Positions 18,009 to 26,097 of a stretch of 28,542 bases of DNA are shown here, piece by piece. Below the pieces are notes generated by a model. The model made no database searches. It saw only the letters and a program-made list of their open reading frames with translations, and was not told the DNA's origin. This stretch comes from a virus, in IMG/VR virus record IMGVR_UViG_3300027833_000181, positions 1-28,542 of that record. The stretch is one strand, 5' to 3'. Position numbers and translations under genes: made by a program. The first letter of the stretch is position 1. Every line of letters begins with the position of its first letter.

Positions 18009-19614
18009 AGATGTAAAGATTGTAATTAGCGCGGTTGATAAAACTAAGAAGGCATTTAGTGGTGTAACAAGCGCACTTAAAAAAGTTGCTAAAGCCGCTT
18101 TTAGCATGAAATCTGCCTTTGCTCTTGCGGCTGGTGCTGGCGCTATTGGGTTTATGATTAAGCAATCTTTAACTGCCATAGATACGCTAGGAAAGACTGC
18201 ATCCAAGATAGGCACTACCACTGAAGCACTTAGCTCCCTGCAATTCGCAGGAACCCAGACGGGTGTTACTATTGAAACCGTCAACATGGCTGCACAGCGA
18301 TTTACAAGGCGTTTAGCTGAAGCCGCTAAAGGCACTGGCGAGGCTAAAGGCGCACTCAAAGAATTAAATATTGATGCTGAAGAGCTAAAGAAGAAATCAC
18401 TAGATGAGCAGATGCTACAGCTTGCCGATGCTTTCGGTAATGTTACAACATCAGCAGATAAAGTCCGTCTAGCCATGAAGCTGTTTGACTCTGAAGGGGT
18501 CGCGCTAGTAAATACCTTGGCTCTTGGAAGGCAAGGTTTAAAAGATATGTTTATCGAGGCTGACCAATTAGGTTTGGTAATGTCTGGAAAAGCAGCTAAA
18601 GGCGTGGAAAAGGCAAACGATTCTCTTTCTAAATTGTTTGGATTATTTAAAGGTTTGCGCAATCAGATAACTGCTAACCTTGCTCCAGCCATAGAAGCAT
18701 TAAGCAATACGCTAAAAGATAAGTTTTTAAAAGATATTCAAGCCGCTGGCGGTAGCGTTGAAGAATTTGGCCGTATGTTGGCTGAAAGCATACTCCAAGG
18801 ATTAGCTGATATTTTGTTAGCACTAGGATCAACGGCTAGGGCTTTTGTTGATTTTGCTAATGGCTTTATTGAAATGGCCAATTACGTTAGAGATTGGATG
18901 GATTTGGCGCCAATCACCACTAAGATGACTTATGATTTTAGTAACTCTATAGACAATGCTGCTGGCAATGTTTGGCGCCTTAAAATGGGGCTTAGAGGGC
19001 TAAGAGAAGAGGCTGATGGTTTAGGTGATGATGAAGTTCTTCCAACTACTATGGAAAAATGGGGGGCATCAATCAAATCTGCTGGAAATGCATTGCCCAG
19101 CTTGGCCGAAGGAATGGATGCAGTTTCTAAGAATGCCGCAGGATCATTAACAGACGCTTTAACCTCTGCAATCAGTGGTGCAAAATCTTTTGGCGATGCA
19201 ATGAAAGATATGGCTAAAAGCGTTATTGATAGCCTAATTAAAATGATGGTTCAATATTGGATTGTACAGCCATTGTTTAATGCTATTGGTGGCGCTCTTG
19301 GTATGCCTACGACAGCAGCAACAGGAAAGGCAATCGGTGGATCGGTTCAGAACGGGCAGCCTTACATGGTTGGCGAGCGCGGGCCAGAGATGTTCGTTCC
19401 CAACCAAAGCGGTTCTATTGTACCTAACGGAAGTTTAGGCGGTGGCGGTGGCGTTACTGTTAACCAGACTATTAACGTATCTACAGGCGTACAGCAGACA
19501 GTCAGGGCAGAAATTGCTACACTGATGCCACAAATTGCCAATGCCGCTAAAGGTGCAGTTGCAGACGCTAGACAGCGTGGCGGTGGGTTCAGCAAGTCAT
19601 TAGTCGGAGCATAA
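18001..19614 (+). CDS. Tape measure protein
   Basis: The 537-aa protein starts MAEDVKIVISAVDKTKKAFS, has a hydrophobic stretch at about 38-57, long alanine/lysine-rich helical regions, and TSAISGAKSFGDAMKDMAKSV near residue 395. Its C-terminus has GERGPEMFVPNQSGSIVPN (about 459-477) and a glycine-rich turn, both typical of tape measures. It sets tail length and is ejected to help DNA entry. At about 0.15 nm per residue it predicts a tail near 80 nm, short for a siphovirus. No lysozyme or peptidase domain is visible. The large minus-strand frame 17865-18662 is a shadow. Confidence 0.9.
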   Translation: MAEDVKIVISAVDKTKKAFSGVTSALKKVAKAAFSMKSAFALAAGAGAIGFMIKQSLTAIDTLGKTASKIGTTTEALSSLQFAGTQTGVTIETVNMAAQRFTRRLAEAAKGTGEAKGALKELNIDAEELKKKSLDEQMLQLADAFGNVTTSADKVRLAMKLFDSEGVALVNTLALGRQGLKDMFIEADQLGLVMSGKAAKGVEKANDSLSKLFGLFKGLRNQITANLAPAIEALSNTLKDKFLKDIQAAGGSVEEFGRMLAESILQGLADILLALGSTARAFVDFANGFIEMANYVRDWMDLAPITTKMTYDFSNSIDNAAGNVWRLKMGLRGLREEADGLGDDEVLPTTMEKWGASIKSAGNALPSLAEGMDAVSKNAAGSLTDALTSAISGAKSFGDAMKDMAKSVIDSLIKMMVQYWIVQPLFNAIGGALGMPTTAATGKAIGGSVQNGQPYMVGERGPEMFVPNQSGSIVPNGSLGGGGGVTVNQTINVSTGVQQTVRAEIATLMPQIANAAKGAVADARQRGGGFSKSLVGA

Positions 19615-19617
19615 GAA

Positions 19618-20178
19618 ATGCCATTAGCTTTCCCCAACGTAGGCATTACATCAATCAGCCTGCGTTTAAAACGAACTGTTGCGGTTACAGAATCACCGTT
19701 TACCTATGATCAACAGGTGTACGCCCACCAAGGCGCTATATGGCAAGCAGAGGTCAATCTACCGCCTTTAACGCATGACGAGGCACGATCAGTCGAAGCA
19801 TTTATAGTGGGCTTAAAAGGTCGCTCTGGTACGTTTACGTTCGGTCACCCTTTACATACAAGCACAGCCACAAGTACCACATCTGGCACAACTGCGGTGA
19901 GGGCTGAAGTATTGGCTACTACTTCTGGCGCTAGTGCTGTAACTGCTGGTACTTATTTCCAGTTAGGCGACTATCTTTATATGGTCACAGCCGATAAATC
20001 TTCTGGCGCTGGTAACCTCTCTTTTCAACCACCATTACGGGCAGCAGTAGCAAGCGGCACAGCATTAGATTTTACCCTACCAAAAAGCCTGTGGCGTTTA
20101 TCGAGCAACGATATAGGCTGGTCTACTGATGCGGCTTCTATTTACGGATTCAGTCTTGCCTTTGCAGAGGCTATCTAA
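19618..20178 (+). CDS. Tail tip protein, distal-tail-like
   Basis: The 186-aa protein begins with a beta-rich segment (ITSISLRLKRTVAVTESPFT, YDQQVYAHQGAIWQAEVNLP), then FIVGLKGRSGTFTFGHPLH. Residues about 80-118 form a Ser/Thr/Ala-rich insert. Proteins of this shape are regularly found between tape measure and DUF2163-type genes in phages and act as distal tail or baseplate components. Position strongly supports a tail tip role; the exact family is uncertain. The stop overlaps the next ATG (TAATG). Confidence 0.7.
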   Translation: MPLAFPNVGITSISLRLKRTVAVTESPFTYDQQVYAHQGAIWQAEVNLPPLTHDEARSVEAFIVGLKGRSGTFTFGHPLHTSTATSTTSGTTAVRAEVLATTSGASAVTAGTYFQLGDYLYMVTADKSSGAGNLSFQPPLRAAVASGTALDFTLPKSLWRLSSNDIGWSTDAASIYGFSLAFAEAI

Positions 20179-20783
20179 TGAGCAGAACATTAAGCACAGA
20201 AATGCAGGCGGTTGCTACTGCTGAGTTAGTACGCCCTATCTATTTAGTAGATATGGAGTTTAGTTCTGGTAGCATTTATCTGTGGTCTGGCATGGGTGAT
20301 CTTACTTATAACTCCAACACCTATCTTGGTGCTGGTGACCTTCTGTCTATTGGTTCAATCCAAGAAACCGCAGAGCTTACAGCTAATGGCGCAACTGTAA
20401 CGCTGGGTGGAATAAAGCAGTCTTTGCTTAGTTTGGCTAGAGATGAGCCATACCAAGGAAGACCCTTAATCATTCGCCTTGGCGCATTTGATGAAAGCGG
20501 GGATTTAATCGCCAGCCCAGTTATATTGTTTAGCGGATTTATGGATGTAATGACCATTGCAGATTCTGGCGATACATCTACCATTACTGTGACTGTTGAA
20601 AATAAGCTAATAGCATTTCAGCGCACAGCAGTAAGACGTTACACAGCAGAAGATCAAAAGATTGAGCATCCGACAGATAAAGGATTTGAATTTGTCGCAA
20701 AGATACAAGAGAAAGAAATCATCTGGGGTAGAGCTTCACCAGCTTCGATGTCTAATACCACAGACCCAAGGGCATTTCGTTGA
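20178..20783 (+). CDS. DUF2163-like baseplate hub protein
   Basis: The 201-aa protein has SRTLSTEMQAVATAELVRPI at the start, WSGMGDLTYNSNTYLGAGDL (about 37-56), SPVILFSGFMDVMTIADSGD and the C-terminal block RRYTAEDQKIEHPTDKGFEF plus WGRA. This matches the DUF2163 / BR0599-type family of gene transfer agents and siphoviruses, which form the tail hub. It is shorter than full GTA versions. Its stop overlaps the TTG start of the next gene (TTGA). Confidence 0.75.
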   Translation: MSRTLSTEMQAVATAELVRPIYLVDMEFSSGSIYLWSGMGDLTYNSNTYLGAGDLLSIGSIQETAELTANGATVTLGGIKQSLLSLARDEPYQGRPLIIRLGAFDESGDLIASPVILFSGFMDVMTIADSGDTSTITVTVENKLIAFQRTAVRRYTAEDQKIEHPTDKGFEFVAKIQEKEIIWGRASPASMSNTTDPRAFR

Positions 20784-21238
20784 TTAAAATAGCTCACGAA
20801 AGCCTACTTAATGTAAAACAAGATTTAAAGCCCTTGCTTACTAAGCACTGGTCAGAGACAGAACCTAATCAAGATACAATAATGTTAGACCCAGACTGGC
20901 GGGAATATTCTCGCTTAGATCAAGAAGGGATATTGCATATCTTCGCAGCTAGGGATAATGGCAAGTTAATAGGATATTGCGTTGTTATGATATCTAAAAG
21001 TATTCATCATAAGCATCATATTTTTGCTTCAACTGATGTTATATACGTTAAGCCAGAATATAGGAAAAGTGCAACAGGTTCAGAATTAATAAGTTTTGCA
21101 GAAAAGCACTGTAAAGAAAATGGCGTATCATTAATGACGCTTAATATGAAGACAGAATATCCGTTTGATAACCTTATGGTTAAGCTGGGCTTTAACCTTA
21201 TTGAACGTGTATACCACAAATGTTTTTTAGGTAAATAA
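20780..21238 (+). CDS. GNAT-family N-acetyltransferase in the tail module
   Basis: The 152-aa protein has GNAT features: ILHIFAARDNGKLIGYCVVM (strands 2-4, about 51-70), ASTDVIYVKPEYRKSATGSE (motif A, about 83-102), and a C-terminal NLMVKLGFNLIERVYHK (motif B-like). GNATs move acetyl from acetyl-CoA to amines. The pyrophosphate loop reads RKSATG rather than the common RxxGxG, so activity needs testing. It starts with TTG inside the previous stop. In related gene orders a cell-wall peptidase often occupies this slot. Whether it modifies virion or host protein is unknown. Confidence 0.82.
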   Translation: MIKIAHESLLNVKQDLKPLLTKHWSETEPNQDTIMLDPDWREYSRLDQEGILHIFAARDNGKLIGYCVVMISKSIHHKHHIFASTDVIYVKPEYRKSATGSELISFAEKHCKENGVSLMTLNMKTEYPFDNLMVKLGFNLIERVYHKCFLGK

Positions 21239-21239
21239 A

Positions 21240-24200
21240 ATGGCTACAGCAGTAATAGCGGGATTAGCAACAGCAGGCGGGGCGGTGGCGGCGGCTGGTG
21301 GTTGGGCGGCATTTACTGCTGCTAGTGGCTCTTTATTTGCGGCATTTTCTATCGGTGCTGGTCTTTCTTTGGTATCTCAAGCATTAATGCCAAAGCCATC
21401 AATGGGCGCTCAAGTTTCAGGCACAACAACAACCGTGAGAGAGCCTGCATCAACGAGGAAAATGGTATACGGCAGGGCAAGAGTAGGCGGCTCTATTGTT
21501 TATTTAGACTCAACAGGCACAGACAACGAATACATTCACATGGTTATTGCTGTTGCTGGTCATGCTATTGATGCCTATGAAGAGGTATGGTTTAACGATG
21601 AAAAGGTTTGGGATAGCGGTTATGTTGGCAGTTGGGCTACTTATGTTGACCTTAACTTCCATGATGGAACGCAGACAACAGCAGATGCTAATCTTGTATC
21701 AAGGTCTACTCAGTGGACTACGAATCACAAGCTATTAGACACAGCTTACATTTACGTCCGTCTTAAATATGATGCAGAGCAATTCGCTAACGGTTTACCA
21801 AATATCTCTACAGTAATTCGTGGAAAGAAAGTCTATAACCCTGCAAACTCTACAACTGCTTGGTCGCAAAACCCCGCGCTTATCGTTAGAGATTATCTAT
21901 TAGATTCGAAATATGGCTTGGCCGAAGATGCTTCTAATATCAATGCAGCTTCTGTATCTACTGCCCAAACATTATGTGATCAGGATGTATCTTTAAGCGC
22001 AGGCGGTACGCAAAAAAGATATGTTTGTGATGGGGTTATTGATACAGGCAATTCAAGAGAGTCTAATATTGAAGCCCTGTTATCTGCTATGGCTGGGCGC
22101 TTAATTCACTCTGGCGGGGAATATTTTATATCCGGATCGGCCTATGTAACTCCTACAGTTACTATAGATGAGTCCGTTTTAGCTGGTGCAATATCTACAC
22201 AGACTAAGCAAAGCAGACGCAGTATTTACAATGGCGTTAAGGGCGTATTTCTCAGCGAAGAAGACAACTATATTCTAGCTGATTACCCTGCTCAGATTAG
22301 CAGCACCTATAGTTCTGCTGATGGCGATCCTATCTATCTTGATATGCCACTGCCTACAACCACTAATAATATTAGAGCGCAAAGATTAGCTAAACTAGCT
22401 TTGCTACAGTCAAGACAGCAAACACAAGTTACCTTGCCATGCAATTTAGCGGCTTTGAAGTTTAAGGCTGGCGATAATATTATGGTTACCAATGCAAAGA
22501 TAGGCTGGTCTGCAAAGGTATTTCAAGTCACAGGTTACAACTTTGCGCTGGGTGGTGATGGCAGCATTATAGTAAATGTTCAAGCCATTGAAACTGCATC
22601 TGCTATTTATGACTGGGCTTCATCTGATGAAGAAGATTACTTATCAGGCGGTGAGGTAGATTTATACGATGGCCGAACGGTAGCGGCTCCTACATCATTT
22701 GCTGGTACAGCATCTACAGCCACAAACTTAGATGGAACTATTGCACCACAGATCGTATCAACTTGGACGGCAAGCGCAGATGCTTTTGTTGTTAAGTATG
22801 ATTATCAGTGGTCAATAAACAATTCTGATTGGAATTCTTTTGATGTAGAAGGTACGCAGTTTACTATCAGCCCTACAATTGGTGCTGCAACTTACTATAC
22901 TAGAGTCAGGGCAGTAAATGAGTTGGGAGTCAGAAGCGCATTTGTTACGGCTAACGTGACAGCGGTTGGTGATACTACCGCCCCTGCTGTAGTTAGTAGC
23001 CCATCAGCTACCGCAGGGCAAGGCTCGATTACACTGGCGTGGATTAATCCAGCAGATAAGGACTTTTCAAACGCAGAGATTTACAGGTCAAATACTACAG
23101 GCGGCACATATACGGCAGTAGCTAGTGTGGCTGGCGGTCATGGGTTGCCATCTTCATTTGTAAACGGCTCGCTCGATGATTCAGAAGATTATTTCTATAA
23201 GATTAAGTCAGTAGATTATAGCGGAAACAAATCAGCATTCAGTGCAATAGTAAGCGCCACAACAGATGCGCCTGCTTCACCGCCCAGAGCAGATAACGGC
23301 TATGTCTATTACACCCAGTCTAGTGCTAATGCTCCAAGCACCCCAAGTGCAACATCTTACAATTACGACACAGCTTCCTTTGGTGGCCTAACGGCTAACT
23401 GGCAGAAGAACCCGCCTACTATTAATGGTGCAGATGGTAAGTTCTGGGCAAGTAGTTTCACGATTACCGAATCTAGTTTTGGCGGTTCGCAGACTATTAC
23501 CTTCTCCGCTCCATTTGCTTCAACGCAGTTTGACGGTCTGGTCACTTTTACAAATCTCAACTCTGAATTAGCAAACGCTTCCAGCACTGAAATTACTACT
23601 ATCAATGGTGGATTAATTAAGACTGGAACAATGGAGGCTGACCGAATCAGGGTTGATGGTGTTGGCATTGATGTTGTTACTAGCGGGTCAAACAAAAGTT
23701 TAATTATTGGTGATGACGGTGTAACGACAGTAAAAATAGATGACCTTGCAGTAAGTTCTGCAAAAATTGCTAATCTTGCTGTTACTACAGGTAAAATTGC
23801 TAACCTTTCTGTTGAAACATTAAAGATAGCTGGCAATGCCGTCACGTTGCCAAGCAGCTCATACACATCAACCGCTAGTAATTTGTCAGAATCAAATGGA
23901 GAGGTTACACAACAAACTGTTACTTATACTTCTGAAGGTGGTTCTGTAAATATTTTTGCTACTATTGTATTTTTTGGTTATGACGATGATGAGACCAACG
24001 AAGGTGTGCAAGTTGCTTTTTCAATAAAAAGAAACGGCACATTGATTGGATCAGCAACCCCTATTGCAGTTCAAAATTGGCAACTAGGCGATTTAGGTAA
24101 TGGAAGGAAAGAGCGTCAAGTGTATGCTGTTTCTTTAAAAGATGTTCCATCTTCTGGAAGTGTATCTTACACGCTAACCGCAAAACTAGAAGATCAAAAT

Positions 24201-24275
24201 GGTAGCACTATCACTAACAATCCAATTGTTACATTATCTAATAAATCGCTTGTGACACTGGAGGTTAAAAAGTGA
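21240..24275 (+). CDS. J-like tail tip / host-specificity protein
   Basis: The 1011-aa protein starts with an Ala/Gly-rich hydrophobic segment (about 1-50), then REPASTRKMVYGRARVGGSI (about 67-86), typical of J-like tip proteins. A region around 326 (RSIYNGVKGVFLSEEDNYIL) fits the phage tail hub domain (PF13550-like). Two fibronectin III-like domains follow at about 487-575 and 577-675. TINGGLIKTGTMEADRIRVD near 787 starts the DUF1983-like C-terminal part, followed by short TGKIANLSVETLKIAG-type repeats and a beta-rich end. It forms the central fibre that contacts the receptor. Confidence 0.88.
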   Translation: MATAVIAGLATAGGAVAAAGGWAAFTAASGSLFAAFSIGAGLSLVSQALMPKPSMGAQVSGTTTTVREPASTRKMVYGRARVGGSIVYLDSTGTDNEYIHMVIAVAGHAIDAYEEVWFNDEKVWDSGYVGSWATYVDLNFHDGTQTTADANLVSRSTQWTTNHKLLDTAYIYVRLKYDAEQFANGLPNISTVIRGKKVYNPANSTTAWSQNPALIVRDYLLDSKYGLAEDASNINAASVSTAQTLCDQDVSLSAGGTQKRYVCDGVIDTGNSRESNIEALLSAMAGRLIHSGGEYFISGSAYVTPTVTIDESVLAGAISTQTKQSRRSIYNGVKGVFLSEEDNYILADYPAQISSTYSSADGDPIYLDMPLPTTTNNIRAQRLAKLALLQSRQQTQVTLPCNLAALKFKAGDNIMVTNAKIGWSAKVFQVTGYNFALGGDGSIIVNVQAIETASAIYDWASSDEEDYLSGGEVDLYDGRTVAAPTSFAGTASTATNLDGTIAPQIVSTWTASADAFVVKYDYQWSINNSDWNSFDVEGTQFTISPTIGAATYYTRVRAVNELGVRSAFVTANVTAVGDTTAPAVVSSPSATAGQGSITLAWINPADKDFSNAEIYRSNTTGGTYTAVASVAGGHGLPSSFVNGSLDDSEDYFYKIKSVDYSGNKSAFSAIVSATTDAPASPPRADNGYVYYTQSSANAPSTPSATSYNYDTASFGGLTANWQKNPPTINGADGKFWASSFTITESSFGGSQTITFSAPFASTQFDGLVTFTNLNSELANASSTEITTINGGLIKTGTMEADRIRVDGVGIDVVTSGSNKSLIIGDDGVTTVKIDDLAVSSAKIANLAVTTGKIANLSVETLKIAGNAVTLPSSSYTSTASNLSESNGEVTQQTVTYTSEGGSVNIFATIVFFGYDDDETNEGVQVAFSIKRNGTLIGSATPIAVQNWQLGDLGNGRKERQVYAVSLKDVPSSGSVSYTLTAKLEDQNGSTITNNPIVTLSNKSLVTLEVKK

Positions 24276-24670
24276 AATCGTTTATAGTTTACAAAAGTGA
24301 CGGAAAGATAGTTAGGACTGGAAGCTGTGTTGATTCCGATTTTGATATGCAGGCGGGGGAAGACGAGTTTGTAATTGAGGGCATTGCTGATGATACTTTG
24401 AGCATTATAAGTGACGGAAAAATTGTTAATGCTCCAGAAGCTGATGCAACAAATACTGATGATTTGATACACCAAACGCAAAAAGAATCCAGAGCAAATA
24501 GAAATGCTAGGTTGCAAAAATCAGACTGGACTCAATTCCCTGACAGCCCTTTAACAACCGAAAAGAAAGCAGAGTGGATGACATACAGACAAGCCTTGCG
24601 CGATGTACCTTCAAACAATGCGAATGTCACATCACTTGATGATATAATATGGCCGACAAAGCCGGAGTAA
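24272..24670 (+). CDS. Tail fibre assembly chaperone-like protein
   Basis: The 132-aa protein has an N-terminal beta-rich part (SFIVYKSDGKIVRTGSCVDS) and the C-terminal signature SRANRNARLQKSDWTQFPDS followed by WMTYRQALRDVP and WPTKP. This is the Phage_tail_APC / tfa-like pattern (PF16778) of proteins that help fibres fold or that decorate the tail tip. It starts with GTG, with GGAGG eight bases upstream, and overlaps the tip protein stop (GTGA). Confidence 0.8.
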   Translation: MKSFIVYKSDGKIVRTGSCVDSDFDMQAGEDEFVIEGIADDTLSIISDGKIVNAPEADATNTDDLIHQTQKESRANRNARLQKSDWTQFPDSPLTTEKKAEWMTYRQALRDVPSNNANVTSLDDIIWPTKPE

Positions 24671-24674
24671 TGAA

Positions 24675-25001
24675 ATGATCTATCAATTAGTACAAAGCGA
24701 CCAAGCCCCGCAAGTACAAGCAGTGCTTAAAAGACAAGATGACGGCTCAGTGATTGACTTCTCTGGCGGCAGTTGTGCGTTAAAGTTTAGAGCTAAAGGC
24801 ACAACAACTATCCTGTTTACTTTAGCGGCAGCAGATGTGGGCGGTAACTTTGCTGCTGGTATTGCTGTATTCTCCTTCTCAGGCACACAGCTTGATTTAA
24901 GTGAAGGATATTATGAAGGTGAGATTGAAATCACCTATGCTGGTGGAGCTGTAGAGACAGTATTTGCAGTGTTGGACTTCTACGTTAGGGCTGACTTCTA
25001 A
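24675..25001 (+). CDS. BppU N-terminal-like Ig-fold baseplate protein
   Basis: The 108-aa protein is an all-beta small domain: YQLVQSDQAPQVQAVLKRQD, GSVIDFSGGSCALKFRAKG and LSEGYYEGEIEITYAGGAVE. The pattern resembles the N-terminal domain of BppU (PF10651), an Ig-like module linking receptor-binding proteins to the baseplate. It stands alone, without the long helix of BppU. Its stop overlaps the next ATG (TAATG). The family call is by pattern only. Confidence 0.6.
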   Translation: MIYQLVQSDQAPQVQAVLKRQDDGSVIDFSGGSCALKFRAKGTTTILFTLAAADVGGNFAAGIAVFSFSGTQLDLSEGYYEGEIEITYAGGAVETVFAVLDFYVRADF

Positions 25002-25621
25002 TGATTAAGGCGGTTGTTGCTTTTAAGAAAGCGGTTGCCACTATTGGCTTCAAGAAGGCCATTGCTGATATTAATTTCGGGGACTTCCTTATCTTTAGGT
25101 TTTTCTTCGATGTTTTAGGTATTACTGACAGCCCATCTAAGGCGTTAGGTAGGTCTATTGGTGATTCTTCTAGTGCGTTTGATGCCGAAATTAAAGGAAT
25201 AGCGAAAGCAGAATCTGACGCATCTTTTACAACTGACTCTGCATTTCTTGGATTTGGATCGGTACAGTCTGACGCTGCTTCTTTTTCTGATGATATTGAC
25301 TCTTTTGATTTAGGTAAGGGACTACAGGATTCACCAGTTACCAGTGAAGACCAGAATATGGACTTTCACAAGTTCATTAGTGAGCAGACAGGCGTAACGG
25401 ATGACCTAGACGGTGAAGCGACTGCCGATGATGATCAGGAAATGACTTTTACCAAGGTTAGGTCTAATCTTGCCACTATGACTGACCTTTTCGTTTCTAG
25501 CAGTGGTAAGGGTTTAAGTGATACAATCGGGTCATCTGATTCTGGCTCTTTGCGCGGTCAGGGCTATTGCGCTTTTGACTATTTTGAGGCCGATTATGTC
25601 GGCTATATACAATCTTTTTAA
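25001..25621 (+). CDS. Putative virion structural protein, Asp/Ser-rich
   Basis: The 206-aa protein starts with a basic hydrophobic region (MIKAVVAFKKAVATIGFKKA), then long Asp/Ser/Phe-rich stretches with loosely repeated S-D-S-F units (about 47-180). It ends in GSLRGQGYCAFDYFEADYVG, a motif I recall at the end of tail-associated proteins of marine phages. It lies between baseplate-like and fibre genes. No enzymatic site is seen. A fibre or adhesion-related structural role is likely, but the family is not recognised. Confidence 0.6.
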   Translation: MIKAVVAFKKAVATIGFKKAIADINFGDFLIFRFFFDVLGITDSPSKALGRSIGDSSSAFDAEIKGIAKAESDASFTTDSAFLGFGSVQSDAASFSDDIDSFDLGKGLQDSPVTSEDQNMDFHKFISEQTGVTDDLDGEATADDDQEMTFTKVRSNLATMTDLFVSSSGKGLSDTIGSSDSGSLRGQGYCAFDYFEADYVGYIQSF

Positions 25622-25631
25622 CAGGTGATTT

Positions 25632-26081
25632 ATGATTAACGATGATTTAAAACTGCGCGGCGATGTTGCGATAGTTCTGAAAGACAAAGACGGCAATGTA
25701 AAAGACAGCCGTGAAATACACAACTTAGTAGTTAGTGCTGGATTAGAGTTTATTTGCTCGCGCATGGCTGGAACTTCTGCTGGTGTAATGTCTCACATGG
25801 CATTGGGTTCAGGCACTACTGCTGCTGCCGCTGATCAGACTGACTTAGTATCGATTCTAGGTTCTAGGGAAGCGCTAGACAGCTCTACTGCGTCAAGCAA
25901 TACCATTACTTATGTTTCATCTTTCGAGGCTGGTGAGGGAACTGGTGCGGTTACAGAGGCAGGCGTATTTAACGCTGCAAGCTCTGGCACTATGCTTTGC
26001 CGTACTGTTTTCGCAGTTGTTAACAAACAAGCTGACGACACAATGTCAGTGACTTGGACTATTACTTTAACCGCATCTTAA
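25632..26081 (+). CDS. Putative tail-fibre-associated structural protein
   Basis: The 149-aa protein begins LKLRGDVAIVLKDKDGNVKD, then a helical IHNLVVSAGLEFICSRMAGT, SHMALGSGTTAAAADQTDL and a beta-rich C-terminal part ending DTMSVTWTITLTAS. I recall this architecture in phage proteins next to fibre genes, usually called hypothetical or structural. ACAGGTG is placed just before the ATG. It could be the base or collar of the following fibre. Confidence 0.6.
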   Translation: MINDDLKLRGDVAIVLKDKDGNVKDSREIHNLVVSAGLEFICSRMAGTSAGVMSHMALGSGTTAAAADQTDLVSILGSREALDSSTASSNTITYVSSFEAGEGTGAVTEAGVFNAASSGTMLCRTVFAVVNKQADDTMSVTWTITLTAS

Positions 26082-26097
26082 TTGGAAGGGGCTACCG

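Noticed and set aside
17865-18662. 265-aa open frame on the minus strand
   Set aside because: It lies opposite the tape measure and chaperone genes, has Ser/Ala-rich low-complexity sequence and no ribosome site or promoter; it is a shadow of alanine/lysine-rich coding DNA.
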